Positions 37,024 to 46,078 of a DNA stretch of 64,000 nt are shown in pieces. The position numbers and the translations under genes are program-made. The notes under the pieces were generated by a model. It did no database searches. It saw only the letters and a list, made by a program, of their open reading frames with translations, and was not told the DNA's origin. The stretch's first letter is position 1; every line of letters starts with the position of its first letter. Source of the stretch: Acetatifactor muris (lineage in GTDB: Bacteria; Bacillota; Clostridia; Lachnospirales; Lachnospiraceae); assembly GCF_024623325.1 (NCBI RefSeq), contig NZ_JANJZD010000003.1, forward strand, positions 1 to 64,000, given 5' to 3'.

Positions 37024-37042
37024 CGGCTCAGATTCGCTTCGC

Positions 37043-37741
37043 TCATCCCACTTTATACCCATTTCCCCACACCACCTTCAGATATCTCGGCTCCCTGGGA
37101 TTCTTCTCAATCTTTTCTCTGATATGCCGCACATGTACGGCAATGGTATTGTCGGCACCTATGGCCTGCATGTGCCAGATATTCTCGTAAATCTGGCTGT
37201 TTGAGAATACTTTCCCTTTCTTCTGCACCAACAGACGAAGTATCTTGTATTCGATAGGCGTCAGGCGCACATTCCTTCCCTCCACCGTAACTTTCCTCTG
37301 GGTATCGTCAATGACAAGGTCATCTACCCGGTAAATCCTGTCAATATTGGCACACATATTCACCAGCTGTGTATATCTGCGAAGCTGGGACTTGATTCTG
37401 GCCAGAATTTCCAGCGGATTGCAGTCCGCCGTCACATAATCATCCGCTCCCGCCTCCAGCGCCATGATTTTCGCCGTCTCCGCGGACTGTGCGGAAATTA
37501 CCATCAGCGGAATGCTGCTCCTGCGCCTCAGACTGGCAATCATCTCAATCCCCTTATCCCAGCCCTTGTCATTCAGCTCCACATCCACCAGCATCAGATG
37601 GATTTCGGCCTGGTCCAATATTTCAAACAGCTGCTGCACATTGGCGGCCACAAGTACCGCAATGCCTTCCCCCGTGCACAGTGGCACCATTTTTTCCGCA
37701 ATTCCTGTCTGGTTATTATATACCAAAATATTTTTCTCCAT
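37043..37741 (-). CDS. OmpR-type regulator with a degenerate receiver
   Basis: 232 residues from ATG 37741 (GGAGG upstream). The C-terminal winged helix is intact (VRLTPIEYKILRLLVQKKGKV, AVHVRHIREKIEKNPREPRY). The receiver keeps the phospho-acceptor D53 (LMLVDVE) but lacks the acidic pair: NILVYNNQ stands where ILVVDDE belongs. The conserved Lys is also missing (DDYVTADC for DDYxxKPF). Metal-dependent phosphorylation is therefore doubtful; such atypical receivers may bind DNA constitutively or sense a ligand. No histidine kinase gene is adjacent. Confidence 0.85.
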   Translation of the reverse strand: MEKNILVYNNQTGIAEKMVPLCTGEGIAVLVAANVQQLFEILDQAEIHLMLVDVELNDKGWDKGIEMIASLRRRSSIPLMVISAQSAETAKIMALEAGADDYVTADCNPLEILARIKSQLRRYTQLVNMCANIDRIYRVDDLVIDDTQRKVTVEGRNVRLTPIEYKILRLLVQKKGKVFSNSQIYENIWHMQAIGADNTIAVHVRHIREKIEKNPREPRYLKVVWGNGYKVG

Positions 37742-37832
37742 TGTATCCTCCATCCTTTCTCAAATAATCTATTGCAATTTACACCCATATGGGAGATCTG
37801 TATTCTAAATCCGCCCTGTTGAATTATCGCCG

Positions 37833-38648
37833 CTAATCCTGAAAATAAACGGTTAAATCCAGGGTATATAAAATTTTCTCGATCACAGTCTCGTCAAAGC
37901 CCTGGAAAGTAAACGTCAAATCCCTGCCATTTACGGAAATTGCCGCATGCACGGATTCCGTCTCCCCCTTCTCATCTACAGAGTCAAATACCACATAATT
38001 CAGACCCTGGCTGTTGGTATAGTTCCTCTCGTTACCGCTGCTTCCCGAAAACGAGGTTGCAGTACTGTACCCCTCATACTCTCTGTTGTCAAATTGTATC
38101 ATGAAAAAACTTACATTCTCATTATACAGATAAATACTCACTTCACTTCCGTCTTCCACAACATCCACGTTTTCACCTGTAAATGTCTCGCCGAAAAGTT
38201 CTTTATCCGGAATTGCGGCAGTCACATTGGACACCGTGAGAAATTCCTCTATAGAATTGTATTCTGTTATCTCCGGTTCATATACCTCTATCTCGTCGTC
38301 AGGGATACCTTCCTCTATGGAAAATGCCCCCCCTAGGCTTAAAATTGAGGCCGGATCAGGAAGATTTCTCCCGTCAGGGAGCCCTTCCTGGTCTTCCCCT
38401 GCACTGGTGATAACAAATCCATTGTCACTGACCCGTATATTGCTGTCCCGATAATTTTTTGCCGCCACGGTTCCTGCACCGAACAAAAGAAACACAGCCG
38501 CCGCTGTACAGCCTCTGGCAATCAGGTACCTTCTCCTCTGCATCTGCATTCTGTGATGATGCAGCTCATCCTGTACCTGAGATGCCTCCATATGAAATTC
38601 AGGCAGGTCACTCGCAGCTTCCCGATATGCATTCCGAAATTTAATCAA
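37833..38648 (-). CDS. Membrane-anchored anti-sigma-like protein (DUF4367-like)
   Basis: 271 residues. A 40-residue cytosolic head (EFHMEASQVQDELHHHRMQMQRRR) precedes a single membrane segment (about 43-63) and an extracellular beta-rich domain with an acidic linker. The start overlaps the sigma gene by 8 nt, the arrangement of a sigma factor with its anti-sigma partner, but no zinc-binding HxxxCxxC is visible. The outer domain ends TLDLTVYFQD and resembles DUF4367 sensor-like domains. Role inferred from context. Confidence 0.7.
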   Translation of the reverse strand: MIKFRNAYREAASDLPEFHMEASQVQDELHHHRMQMQRRRYLIARGCTAAAVFLLFGAGTVAAKNYRDSNIRVSDNGFVITSAGEDQEGLPDGRNLPDPASILSLGGAFSIEEGIPDDEIEVYEPEITEYNSIEEFLTVSNVTAAIPDKELFGETFTGENVDVVEDGSEVSIYLYNENVSFFMIQFDNREYEGYSTATSFSGSSGNERNYTNSQGLNYVVFDSVDEKGETESVHAAISVNGRDLTFTFQGFDETVIEKILYTLDLTVYFQD

Positions 38649-39204
38649 AATCGTACTCCCCCTTTAATGACTTCCTCAGCAGCTCCCGTCCTCTGGTCAG
38701 CTGCGATGTCACCGTGGATTCCACACGCCCCGTAATCCGGGCAATCTCTTTCACGGAAAGCTCCTCATAGTAGAAAAGGTGAATCACATCACGATATTTT
38801 GCCGGCAGCGCCATCACTGCACTCATCAGACACCGGTTTTCTTCCCTTCGGAAAGCTGTCTCTTCCGGCCCGGGCATCGTACTCTGTGCTTCCCGGCAGA
38901 TGCCGTCCTGCCCAGTCTCCTCCGTTCTGCCATCCTCCGGATTCCATTCTCTCCTGCGGCGGCGCCATGCACTGCGCCACACCTTGCGGCAGGCGTTCAC
39001 AGTCACCTTCAGCAGCCATGCCTTCTCATGCTCGGGATCCTGAAAAGAACCGATATTTTTGACATACTGATAAAAGACCTCCTGCACAACGTCCTCCGCA
39101 TCCTGTACATTCTGAAGACGCACGAAGCTCAGCTTAAACAGCATGTCGCCATACTCATCAATTTTCTGTTGTAGCTTTCGACTATCCGTATCTGTTGTTA
39201 TCAT
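38641..39204 (-). CDS. ECF-type RNA polymerase sigma factor
   Basis: 187 residues. Region 2 contains FVRLQNVQDAEDVVQEVFYQY and KAWLLKVTVNACRK; region 4 has ALPAKYRDVIHLFYYEELSVKEIARITG in sequence, then STVTSQLTRGRELLRKSL. A 35-residue inserted Arg/Glu/Thr-rich stretch (RRRREWNPEDGRTEETGQDG) separates them. It should direct polymerase to a small regulon, held by the membrane protein encoded next. The start ATG 39204 has only a poor ribosome site. Confidence 0.88.
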   Translation of the reverse strand: MITTDTDSRKLQQKIDEYGDMLFKLSFVRLQNVQDAEDVVQEVFYQYVKNIGSFQDPEHEKAWLLKVTVNACRKVWRSAWRRRRREWNPEDGRTEETGQDGICREAQSTMPGPEETAFRREENRCLMSAVMALPAKYRDVIHLFYYEELSVKEIARITGRVESTVTSQLTRGRELLRKSLKGEYDFD

Positions 39205-39449
39205 CCTGATATGTTTTGCGCAAAACCTTTTCTTCTATATAGTAATATCCCGAACCATATCGGTTTACTGCAAATATTGTAAAATAACTTTGTATCAAAG
39301 TTGCATATGTACTTTGTCTGCGGTTGTAAAATTTTTGTATCCAATATAAAAGAGAGTGCATTGTACACTCTCTTACATATATAGACGTATTTTAACTGTA
39401 AAAAGTTTCATCAAAAAGATAATTATTTTATTTTTTCAAAAAGCGGATT

Positions 39450-40643
39450 CTATTCCCCGGTTTCATCCAGTTTCTCTGCAGCGGTCTCGTTCCGTCTGGC
39501 CATTTCCTCCACCTCTGTCATATCTTCCCTGTCAAGCCTTCGAAATCGGTTGACACCGGCCACCAGAATCAGCACACTGTTCTTCGTGGTCTCAAATGCG
39601 CCGTCCTGATACAGGGAATAGATCAGAAGTCCGATTGGCACAGCCACAATCATTCCCACCACACCGCTGACTTTATATCCCACATAAAGCAGGAAAAGCG
39701 TAGGCAGCGGAGGAACACCGATGGAATCACCCACAATTTTCGGCTGAATCAGCTGTCTGGCCAACTGTCCCACACCCCAGATTACCAGCAGTCCAATCGC
39801 GGTCTTGTAATCCGCGGTCAGAATCTTGATAACCGCCCAGGGAATCAGCACTGTCCCTGTGCCAAGAAACGGCAGGAAATCCAGAAATGCAATGACCAGC
39901 GCTATCAGTGCAAAATAATTAACCTTTAAAATGCCCAGACCAATCAGCAGCAGAAAATACATCCAGACTTCGATCTTCAGCTGTGCCTTCAGATAGCCTC
40001 CCACAGATTTCGTCAGGCTGTGACGAATCAGGCGATACCGAAGCTGCATGGAAGCGGGCATGTATTTCCGGAATCCTTCGTTGATCTGCTGTCTCTCCGC
40101 CACAAAAAAGTAAGAGGAAAGCAGCGCCATAATCATTGCGATAAACAGAGCCGGCAGCTGCTTCGCAAAATTTCCCGCCGCCTCGATGGTAGGCGTACCC
40201 ACTCTCTCCAGAAATTCGCCGAAATAGTCATCCAGTTTTATCGCATTCTGATTCAGGTTCAGATGGATATCCCAGGGAAGCTTATCCAGCAGCACATTCA
40301 GTTTATCCCCTATGCTGGCCAGATCAGCCTCCATGCTCTCCAGCATTTCCGGCAGTGAGGAAGCAAGTCCGGCCATCTGCTCAAACAGCTTGACACCCGC
40401 CAGATAAATCACCAGAACCACCAATGCAATGACCACAACAATCACAAAGGCACCGCCTACCTTTCTCTTCAGCTTTACCTTCTCCTCAAAAAAACGCACC
40501 AGCGGTCCCGCAATCAGAGCAATAATCCACCCTGTCACAAAAGGTGAGAAGAATACAATTGCTCTGGGAAGAATAAAGATGACACAAAGCAGGATTACCA
40601 GTGCCACCGTAAGATTTGCTAATGCCTTGCAGTACTTTTTCAT
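39450..40643 (-). CDS. AI-2E family transporter
   Basis: 397 residues, eight or so membrane segments. The pattern WVIALIAGPLVRFFE... then ALLSSYFFVAER and FLDFLPFLGTGTVLIPWA is typical of the AI-2E (TqsA/PerM-like) superfamily, which includes autoinducer-2 exporters and Na+/H+ antiporters. It ends in a soluble acidic tail. GGGGGGTAGG precedes ATG 40643. It lies downstream of ysxC, 35 nt away, so possibly in the same unit; substrate unknown. Confidence 0.85.
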   Translation of the reverse strand: MKKYCKALANLTVALVILLCVIFILPRAIVFFSPFVTGWIIALIAGPLVRFFEEKVKLKRKVGGAFVIVVVIALVVLVIYLAGVKLFEQMAGLASSLPEMLESMEADLASIGDKLNVLLDKLPWDIHLNLNQNAIKLDDYFGEFLERVGTPTIEAAGNFAKQLPALFIAMIMALLSSYFFVAERQQINEGFRKYMPASMQLRYRLIRHSLTKSVGGYLKAQLKIEVWMYFLLLIGLGILKVNYFALIALVIAFLDFLPFLGTGTVLIPWAVIKILTADYKTAIGLLVIWGVGQLARQLIQPKIVGDSIGVPPLPTLFLLYVGYKVSGVVGMIVAVPIGLLIYSLYQDGAFETTKNSVLILVAGVNRFRRLDREDMTEVEEMARRNETAAEKLDETGE

Positions 40644-40678
40644 GCCTACCCCCCTGTGCGCTTCGGCGCATGCTCAAA

Positions 40679-41275
40679 TCAATAAACTGAATCGTTCAGA
40701 ATCCCGTCCAGAATCCCATATATTTCCTCACGCCCCTGCTTTGTCTCGGCTGAAAACGGTACAATAACGGTATTTTTATCTGCATTCAGTCCGGTGCGAA
40801 TCAGCTTCAGCTGTCCCTGTATCTGGCTTCTCTTGAGTTTGTCCAGCTTTGTGGCTATAAGCACAGGGTGATAGCCGCTCTTCACAATCCAGTCGTACAT
40901 GGTTCTGTCGTTTTCCGATGGCGCATGCCGAATGTCAATCAGATGAAACACCTGTCTGAGCTGTCCGGAACCATGGAGATAATTTTCCACCATTTTCCCC
41001 CACTGTGCCTTTACTTTTTCATTGACTTTCGCATAGCCATACCCCGGTAAATCCACAAAATAAAGCGCATGATTAATGTTATAGTAATTGATTGTCTGGG
41101 TCTTCCCCGGCTGGGAGCTGGTTCTGGCCAGAGACTTCCGGTTCATCAGCGCGTTGATCAACGAGGATTTGCCCACATTGCTTTTGCCCGCAAATGCCAC
41201 TTCCGGCAAAGTCGTTTCCGGCAGTCTGCTGCTGACGCCACACACGATTTCCAGGCTGACATCTTTGATTACCAT
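40679..41275 (-). CDS. ysxC: Ribosome biogenesis GTPase YsxC/EngB
   Basis: 198 residues of the TRAFAC GTPase class: G1 FAGKSNVGKSSLINAL, G2 threonine in SSQPGKTQTINYYN, G3 VDLPGYGYAKV, G4 IATKLDKLK. It binds assembling 50S subunits and is essential in Bacillus. GGAAAGG is upstream of ATG 41275. It follows clpX, with a terminator-like hairpin between them. Confidence 0.95.
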   Translation of the reverse strand: MVIKDVSLEIVCGVSSRLPETTLPEVAFAGKSNVGKSSLINALMNRKSLARTSSQPGKTQTINYYNINHALYFVDLPGYGYAKVNEKVKAQWGKMVENYLHGSGQLRQVFHLIDIRHAPSENDRTMYDWIVKSGYHPVLIATKLDKLKRSQIQGQLKLIRTGLNADKNTVIVPFSAETKQGREEIYGILDGILNDSVY

Positions 41276-41302
41276 ATTCCGTATATCCTTTCCCTCTCAC
41301 GC

Positions 41303-41329
41303 AAAACGCCGTCACAGGGACGGCGTTTT
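41303..41329 (-). terminator. Terminator between clpX and ysxC
   Basis: AAAACGCCGTC (41303-41313) pairs perfectly with GACGGCGTTTT (41319-41329). On the minus strand it follows the clpX stop by 8 nt and ends in TTTT. Partial read-through would feed ysxC. Confidence 0.85.
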
Positions 41330-41337
41330 ATGCTGTA

Positions 41338-42612
41338 TTACATCGCTTTATTCAGACCTATTCTGTGTTCATTCTTGTGAATCGTCAGAGGCGCATTTCC
41401 TTCCTCCACCGTATCCTTCGTGATAATGCATTCTTCAATGGTCTCATCGGAAGGTATCCGATACATGATATCCATCAGAATACTTTCCATGATGGAGCGG
41501 AGTCCTCTTGCCCCTGTCTTGCGCTCAAACGCTTTCATGGCAATCGCCCTGATGGCCTCCTCCTCAAAGTTAAGCTCCACACCGTCCATGTCAAACAGCT
41601 TTTGGTATTGCTTGATCAGCGCATTTTTAGGCTCCTGCAGAATGCGAATCAACGCCTCGTCATCCAGCCCTCTCAGCGACACGCAGATGGGCACACGGCC
41701 TACAAACTCGGGTATCAGACCAAATTTCACCAGATCCTGGGGCGTCACCTCCTGCAGCAGATCTCCGATTTCCTTTCTCGACTTCTCGGTAACATCCGTA
41801 CTGAAGCCGATGGCTTTGCGGTCCAGCCTGGCCTCCACAATCTTCTCCAGTCCGTCGAAAGCACCGCCGCAGATAAATAAAATATTGGAAGTGTCAATGG
41901 AAATCAATTCCTGATGCGGATGCTTTCTGCCTCCCTGAGGCGGAACATTCGCAACCGTACCCTCCACAATCTTCAGGAGAGCCTGCTGAACACCCTCCCC
42001 CGACACATCACGGGTGATGGATACATTCTCACCTTTTTTGGTAATCTTGTCAATCTCGTCAATATAAATAATTCCGTACTGGGCGCGTTCCACATCATAT
42101 TCTGCAGCCTGAATCAGCTTCAGCAGAATATTCTCCACGTCCTCACCCACATATCCGGCCTCAGTCAGCGTCGTCGCATCTGCAATGGCAAACGGCACAT
42201 TGATAATCTTCGCCAGTGTCTGGGCCAGATAGGTTTTGCCGGACCCTGTAGGTCCTACCATGATAATGTTGCTCTTCTGCAATTCAACATCATCCAGGTC
42301 CCTCGGGGCCATCACCCTCTTATAATGATTGTACACAGCAACGGACAATACCTTTTTGGCATCCTCCTGCCCCACTACATATTCATCCAGAAAATTCTTG
42401 ATTTCAACGGGCTTCAGCAGATTAATGTCAGGATGAATTGCTTCTTCCTCTTCCTCATCCTGCAGCTCTTCCTCCAGTATATCCGCACAGATATCAATAC
42501 AATCGTCACAGATGTAGACGCCTGCCGGCCCGGCAATCAGCTTGCGGACCTGATTCTGCGTCTTGTTACAGAAAGAACATCTGATATCATTTCCCATCAT
42601 TTTACTCGCCAT
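41338..42612 (-). CDS. clpX: ATP-dependent Clp protease ATP-binding subunit
   Basis: 424 residues. The N-terminal zinc finger is [14 protein letters not shown]...ICDDC; the AAA+ core has [16 protein letters not shown] (Walker A), [10 protein letters not shown] (Walker B), GYVGEDVEN (pore loop) and sensor 2 [13 protein letters not shown]. It unfolds proteins and feeds ClpP. AGGAG is upstream of ATG 42612, and the gene lies 36 nt after clpP. Confidence 0.97.
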   Translation of the reverse strand: MASKMMGNDIRCSFCNKTQNQVRKLIAGPAGVYICDDCIDICADILEEELQDEEEEEAIHPDINLLKPVEIKNFLDEYVVGQEDAKKVLSVAVYNHYKRVMAPRDLDDVELQKSNIIMVGPTGSGKTYLAQTLAKIINVPFAIADATTLTEAGYVGEDVENILLKLIQAAEYDVERAQYGIIYIDEIDKITKKGENVSITRDVSGEGVQQALLKIVEGTVANVPPQGGRKHPHQELISIDTSNILFICGGAFDGLEKIVEARLDRKAIGFSTDVTEKSRKEIGDLLQEVTPQDLVKFGLIPEFVGRVPICVSLRGLDDEALIRILQEPKNALIKQYQKLFDMDGVELNFEEEAIRAIAMKAFERKTGARGLRSIMESILMDIMYRIPSDETIEECIITKDTVEEGNAPLTIHKNEHRIGLNKAM

Positions 42613-42648
42613 TCCGCTACTCCTACTCTTTACTCATTTCATGACAGC

Positions 42649-43245
42649 TCAGGCCTTCTGAGCGTCATGGGAAGAAATCACCATATCCACAATGCCATAT
42701 TCCTTCGCTTCCTGGGCAGTCATCCAGTAATCGCGCTCGGTATCGGCACATATGGTCTCATAATCCCTGCCTGTATTCTCGGCAAGCATATGATTTAATT
42801 TCTCCCGGGTCCTCAGAATATGCTTCGCTGCAATGTCAATATCCGTGGCCTGCCCCTGAGAACCGCCTGCAGGCTGATGAATCATGACCTCCGCGTTGGG
42901 AAGGGCAAAGCGTTTTCCCTTTGCTCCTCCGGCAAGCAGAAAAGATCCCATGCTTGCCGCCATTCCCATGCATACTGTGGACACGTCGCATTTAATATAG
43001 TGCATGGTATCATAAATAGCCATACCCGCAGTAATGACGCCGCCCGGGCTGTTGATATAGAGATGAATGTCCTTCTCCGGATCCTCGGCTTCCAGGAACA
43101 GCAGCTGTGCCACTATCACACTGGCGGAAACATCATTCACTTCCTCCCCAAGAACCACGATTCTGTCCTTTAACAATCTGGAATAAATATCATATGATCT
43201 CTCGCCTCTGCTGGTCTGTTCAACCACATAAGGTATTAAACTCAT
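42649..43245 (-). CDS. clpP: ATP-dependent Clp protease proteolytic subunit
   Basis: 198 residues. Catalytic Ser in [14 protein letters not shown], His in [15 protein letters not shown] and Asp in [17 protein letters not shown]. The N-terminal axial region ([19 protein letters not shown]) is standard. AGGAGG precedes ATG 43245. Upstream, between it and tig, lies a palindromic repeat array. Confidence 0.97.
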   Translation of the reverse strand: MSLIPYVVEQTSRGERSYDIYSRLLKDRIVVLGEEVNDVSASVIVAQLLFLEAEDPEKDIHLYINSPGGVITAGMAIYDTMHYIKCDVSTVCMGMAASMGSFLLAGGAKGKRFALPNAEVMIHQPAGGSQGQATDIDIAAKHILRTREKLNHMLAENTGRDYETICADTERDYWMTAQEAKEYGIVDMVISSHDAQKA

Positions 43246-43261
43246 TTTGAAAAACCTCCTA

Positions 43262-43528
43262 TTTAAGTTCCGCAGAGATTCCTCGATATACCTTTATCCT
43301 GATAAATTTCCGGCTACATAGTGCGTATCCGTAAATTTATCGTATATCTTCGGCATCTCTGCTGTTTAAGTTCCGCAGAGATTCCTCGATATACCTTTAT
43401 CCTGATAAATTTCCGGCTACAAAATGCGTATCCGTAAATTTATCGTATATCTTCGGCATCTCTGCTGTTTAAGTTCCGCAGAGATTCCTCGATATACCTT
43501 TCGACATCTCTGCTGTTTAAGTTCCGCA
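43262..43528. repeat. Tandem 103-bp palindromic repeat between tig and clpP
   Basis: Units begin TTTAAGTTCCGCAGAG at 43262, 43365 and 43468, exactly 103 bp apart, with a further TTTAAGTTCCGCA at 43516. The first two are nearly identical (CATAGTGCG against CAAAATGCG). The third is shortened to 48 bp. Each unit is itself a long hairpin: GCAGAGAT/ATCTCTGC, GATATAC/GTATATC and GATAAATTT/AAATTTATC nest inside one another. The array fills most of the 290-bp gap and would lie in the tig-clpP transcript. Confidence 0.9.
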
Positions 43529-43535
43529 AACCTGT

Positions 43536-44825
43536 CTATTCTTCCACGGCGTTCTCCACCACAAGTTCCGCGGCCTTTCTGACACGAATATCTTCCTTCA
43601 CCTGAGTTCTTCCGTTCTCGCCCAGGAACTCTTCCACCTTATCAATCTCCATCTGATAGGCTTCGCCCATCTTCTTCAGCTCTTCGTTTACTTCCTCTTC
43701 TGTCACTTCAATGTTCTCGGCTTCCGCAACCGCCTCCAGCACCAGTCTGGACTGAATTCTCTTCAGTACCTGCGGCTTCACCTGCTCCAGCAGCATTTCT
43801 CTGGTCATGCCGGTAAACTGCATATACTGTTCGATGCTGATACCCTGGGACTGCATTCTCTGCGCATACTCCTGAACCATCTGTCTCTGCTGTGTCTCGA
43901 TCATAGGTTCCGGTATCTCCATCTGCGCATTGGCAATGATAGCGTCAATCACCGACTCCTCTTTGGCGTTTTTGGCTTCCGCTGTCTTCCTGTCAGCCAG
44001 TTTATTCCGGATTTCGGTTCTGTATTCCTCCACAGTATCGCTTTCCTCCGACACTTCTCCTACAAAATCATCGTCGAGCTCAGGGAGCTGCTTCTCCTGC
44101 AGCCGCTTAACCACACACTTAAATACCGCAGGCTTCCCGGCCAGCTCCGCCGCCTGATAGTCCTCCGGAAATGTCACATTTACTTCCTTCTCCTGACCGG
44201 CCTCGGCACCGATCAGCTCTTCCTCAAAGCCGGGAATGAATGTATGAGAACCAATGGTCAGCGGATAATCGCTTCCCTTTCCGCCCTCAAAAGCCTCTCC
44301 GTCCACAAAGCCTTCAAAGTCAATGGTGGCAATGTCGCCTTCCCTGATCGCTCTGTCGGTGACATCCACAGTCCTGGAATTCTTCTCCCTCTCTCTGTCA
44401 ATCTCCGCGGTTATCTCTTCTTCCGTAACCTCTGCATCCACCTTGTCCACTTTGATTCCCTTATACTGACCGAGGACAGCCTCCGGCTTCAGCGCTACCT
44501 CCGCTGTGAAAATGAAGGGCTTTCCCGCCTCCAGCTGAACCACGTCGATCTTCGGGCTGGACACGATCTCCTCTCCGCACTCGTCATAAGCCGCTTCATA
44601 TGCATCAGGAATCAGCTCATTGGCGGCATCTTCATAAAATATCTCCTTGCCGTACATCTGCTCCAGCATCCTGCGGGGCGCCTTGCCCTTGCGGAAACCG
44701 GGAAGGCTGATCTTGCCCTTATTCTTCTGATAAGCGCTCTCAATTGCCTTCTCCAGCTCCTCCGCCGCCACTTCAATCGTCAGCCTGGCCATATTGTTCT
44801 CTAATTTTTCCACCTGTAAACTCAT
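43536..44825 (-). CDS. tig: Trigger factor
   Basis: 429 residues. Ribosome-bound chaperone and prolyl isomerase. The ribosome-binding loop is LPGFRKGKAPR (near 40-50), the FKBP domain spans about 155-245 (EGDIATIDFEGFVDGEAFEGG), and the C-terminal helical arms follow (IETQQRQMVQEYAQRMQSQG). I take ATG 44825 (AAGGAGG 10 nt upstream); the open frame extends 19 residues further without support. It heads the tig-clpP-clpX run, transcribed through the 103-bp repeat. Confidence 0.95.
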   Translation of the reverse strand: MSLQVEKLENNMARLTIEVAAEELEKAIESAYQKNKGKISLPGFRKGKAPRRMLEQMYGKEIFYEDAANELIPDAYEAAYDECGEEIVSSPKIDVVQLEAGKPFIFTAEVALKPEAVLGQYKGIKVDKVDAEVTEEEITAEIDREREKNSRTVDVTDRAIREGDIATIDFEGFVDGEAFEGGKGSDYPLTIGSHTFIPGFEEELIGAEAGQEKEVNVTFPEDYQAAELAGKPAVFKCVVKRLQEKQLPELDDDFVGEVSEESDTVEEYRTEIRNKLADRKTAEAKNAKEESVIDAIIANAQMEIPEPMIETQQRQMVQEYAQRMQSQGISIEQYMQFTGMTREMLLEQVKPQVLKRIQSRLVLEAVAEAENIEVTEEEVNEELKKMGEAYQMEIDKVEEFLGENGRTQVKEDIRVRKAAELVVENAVEE

Positions 44826-45039
44826 CGTACCATTTCCTCCTTCAAATCTGTGTCTTATATATTCATCGTCCATTGTCATCATCTTAAGAAAAATCTTCTA
44901 TTATACAGTCCGTTATATTAAAGAAGCTTCTACTCCGCAAAGGAAGATATGTTCCGACAACACTGCAGACACAGCCACAATTATTAGCATTATAGCATAA
45001 GGTCTTCGAAAACACAAATGTTTTCGGATTAATTTTTTG

Positions 45040-46077
45040 TTAACTGGGCAGTTCAGACGCCTGTTCCTCCCCTAACAGAATATCGTGATTGACCGTTCTG
45101 TAAAACAGCCTGCGGAACACCTCCGGGTCTTTTGTCTGTCCCAGTGCCCACATGGCCTTCGTAACCGTGGCCTCCAGCGTCATATCATAGGCTTCCATCA
45201 GACCGAATTCCTCCTTGATCACCTTTCCCACCTGATAGACCTCCATATCACTTCCCTCATGCGTCACCTGGGTGGCCATCATCACGAATTTGCCGGCGTC
45301 CATCCAGCGGCGGATTTCCGAATAAAAGGGAATCTCTCCGTAATCCGGGAAGCCGCCCACGCCAAAAGCCTCTATAATCACACCGTCATAGCCGGAAAAC
45401 AGCCGGTTCAGCACCGTGCCATCCATTCCGGGAACCAGCTTCAGAAGCAGTATCCTCTCGTTCAATGTATGATAGAAGGTTACCTGTCCGTTTATCCGGT
45501 CTTCATCCTCAATGTAAAAAATGATCCTGCCGTCTCTGATGACGGCTATATTGGGATAGTTGATGCTGGAAAAGGCATTGTAGCTTTTGGAGCGCTCCTT
45601 TTTTGCTCTGGTCCCGGCGATTACATTGCCGCCAAAGACAATATTAACCCCATGTGCTCTCCCATCAGACGCAAACCTCAGACTGTCCAGCAGATTGGTC
45701 CTGGCATCTGTCACCGGCAGGTCTATGGGTTTCTGAGCCCCGGTAACCACAATCGGCTTCCTGCTGTTCTGTATCAGATAGGACAATGCTGCCGCCGTGA
45801 ACGCCATGGTGTCCGTACCGTGGCAGATTACAAAGCCGTCGTAAGCGTCATACTTTTTTTCAATCAGCCCTGCCAGCTCCACCCAATGTCTTCCATATAT
45901 ATTCGTACTGTCCAGACTGAAAGGTTCCTGTACATCCACTCTGCAGAAATCTCTGTATTCCTCCACATACCGCAGCAGTGCCCCGGCAGCTATCTGCGGC
46001 GCAAGACCATCTTCCGTATATCCGGATGCAATGGTGCCTCCTGTGGCAATCAACAGTACTTTTTTCATATCTTCCAT
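45040..46077 (-). CDS. L-asparaginase, type I
   Basis: 345 residues. Both Thr motifs of the asparaginase/glutaminase fold are present: LLIATGGTIASGYTEDGLAP and VICHGTDTMAFTAAAL. The length and cytosolic start suit the type I enzyme that hydrolyses asparagine to aspartate and ammonia. ATG 46077 has GGAGG 9 nt upstream; it sits right after the stop of the CapA-like gene, so the two are probably translated together. ATG 46068 is an alternative. Confidence 0.9.
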   Translation of the reverse strand: MEDMKKVLLIATGGTIASGYTEDGLAPQIAAGALLRYVEEYRDFCRVDVQEPFSLDSTNIYGRHWVELAGLIEKKYDAYDGFVICHGTDTMAFTAAALSYLIQNSRKPIVVTGAQKPIDLPVTDARTNLLDSLRFASDGRAHGVNIVFGGNVIAGTRAKKERSKSYNAFSSINYPNIAVIRDGRIIFYIEDEDRINGQVTFYHTLNERILLLKLVPGMDGTVLNRLFSGYDGVIIEAFGVGGFPDYGEIPFYSEIRRWMDAGKFVMMATQVTHEGSDMEVYQVGKVIKEEFGLMEAYDMTLEATVTKAMWALGQTKDPEVFRRLFYRTVNHDILLGEEQASELPS

Positions 46078-46078
46078 T

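Noticed and set aside
43262-43528. CRISPR array
   Set aside because: Units are 103 bp, contiguous and palindromic, with no variable spacers, and no cas gene is present.
45007-45026. CGAAAACA/TGTTTTCG hairpin after asparaginase
   Set aside because: It lacks a U-run on the minus strand, so I did not call it a terminator.
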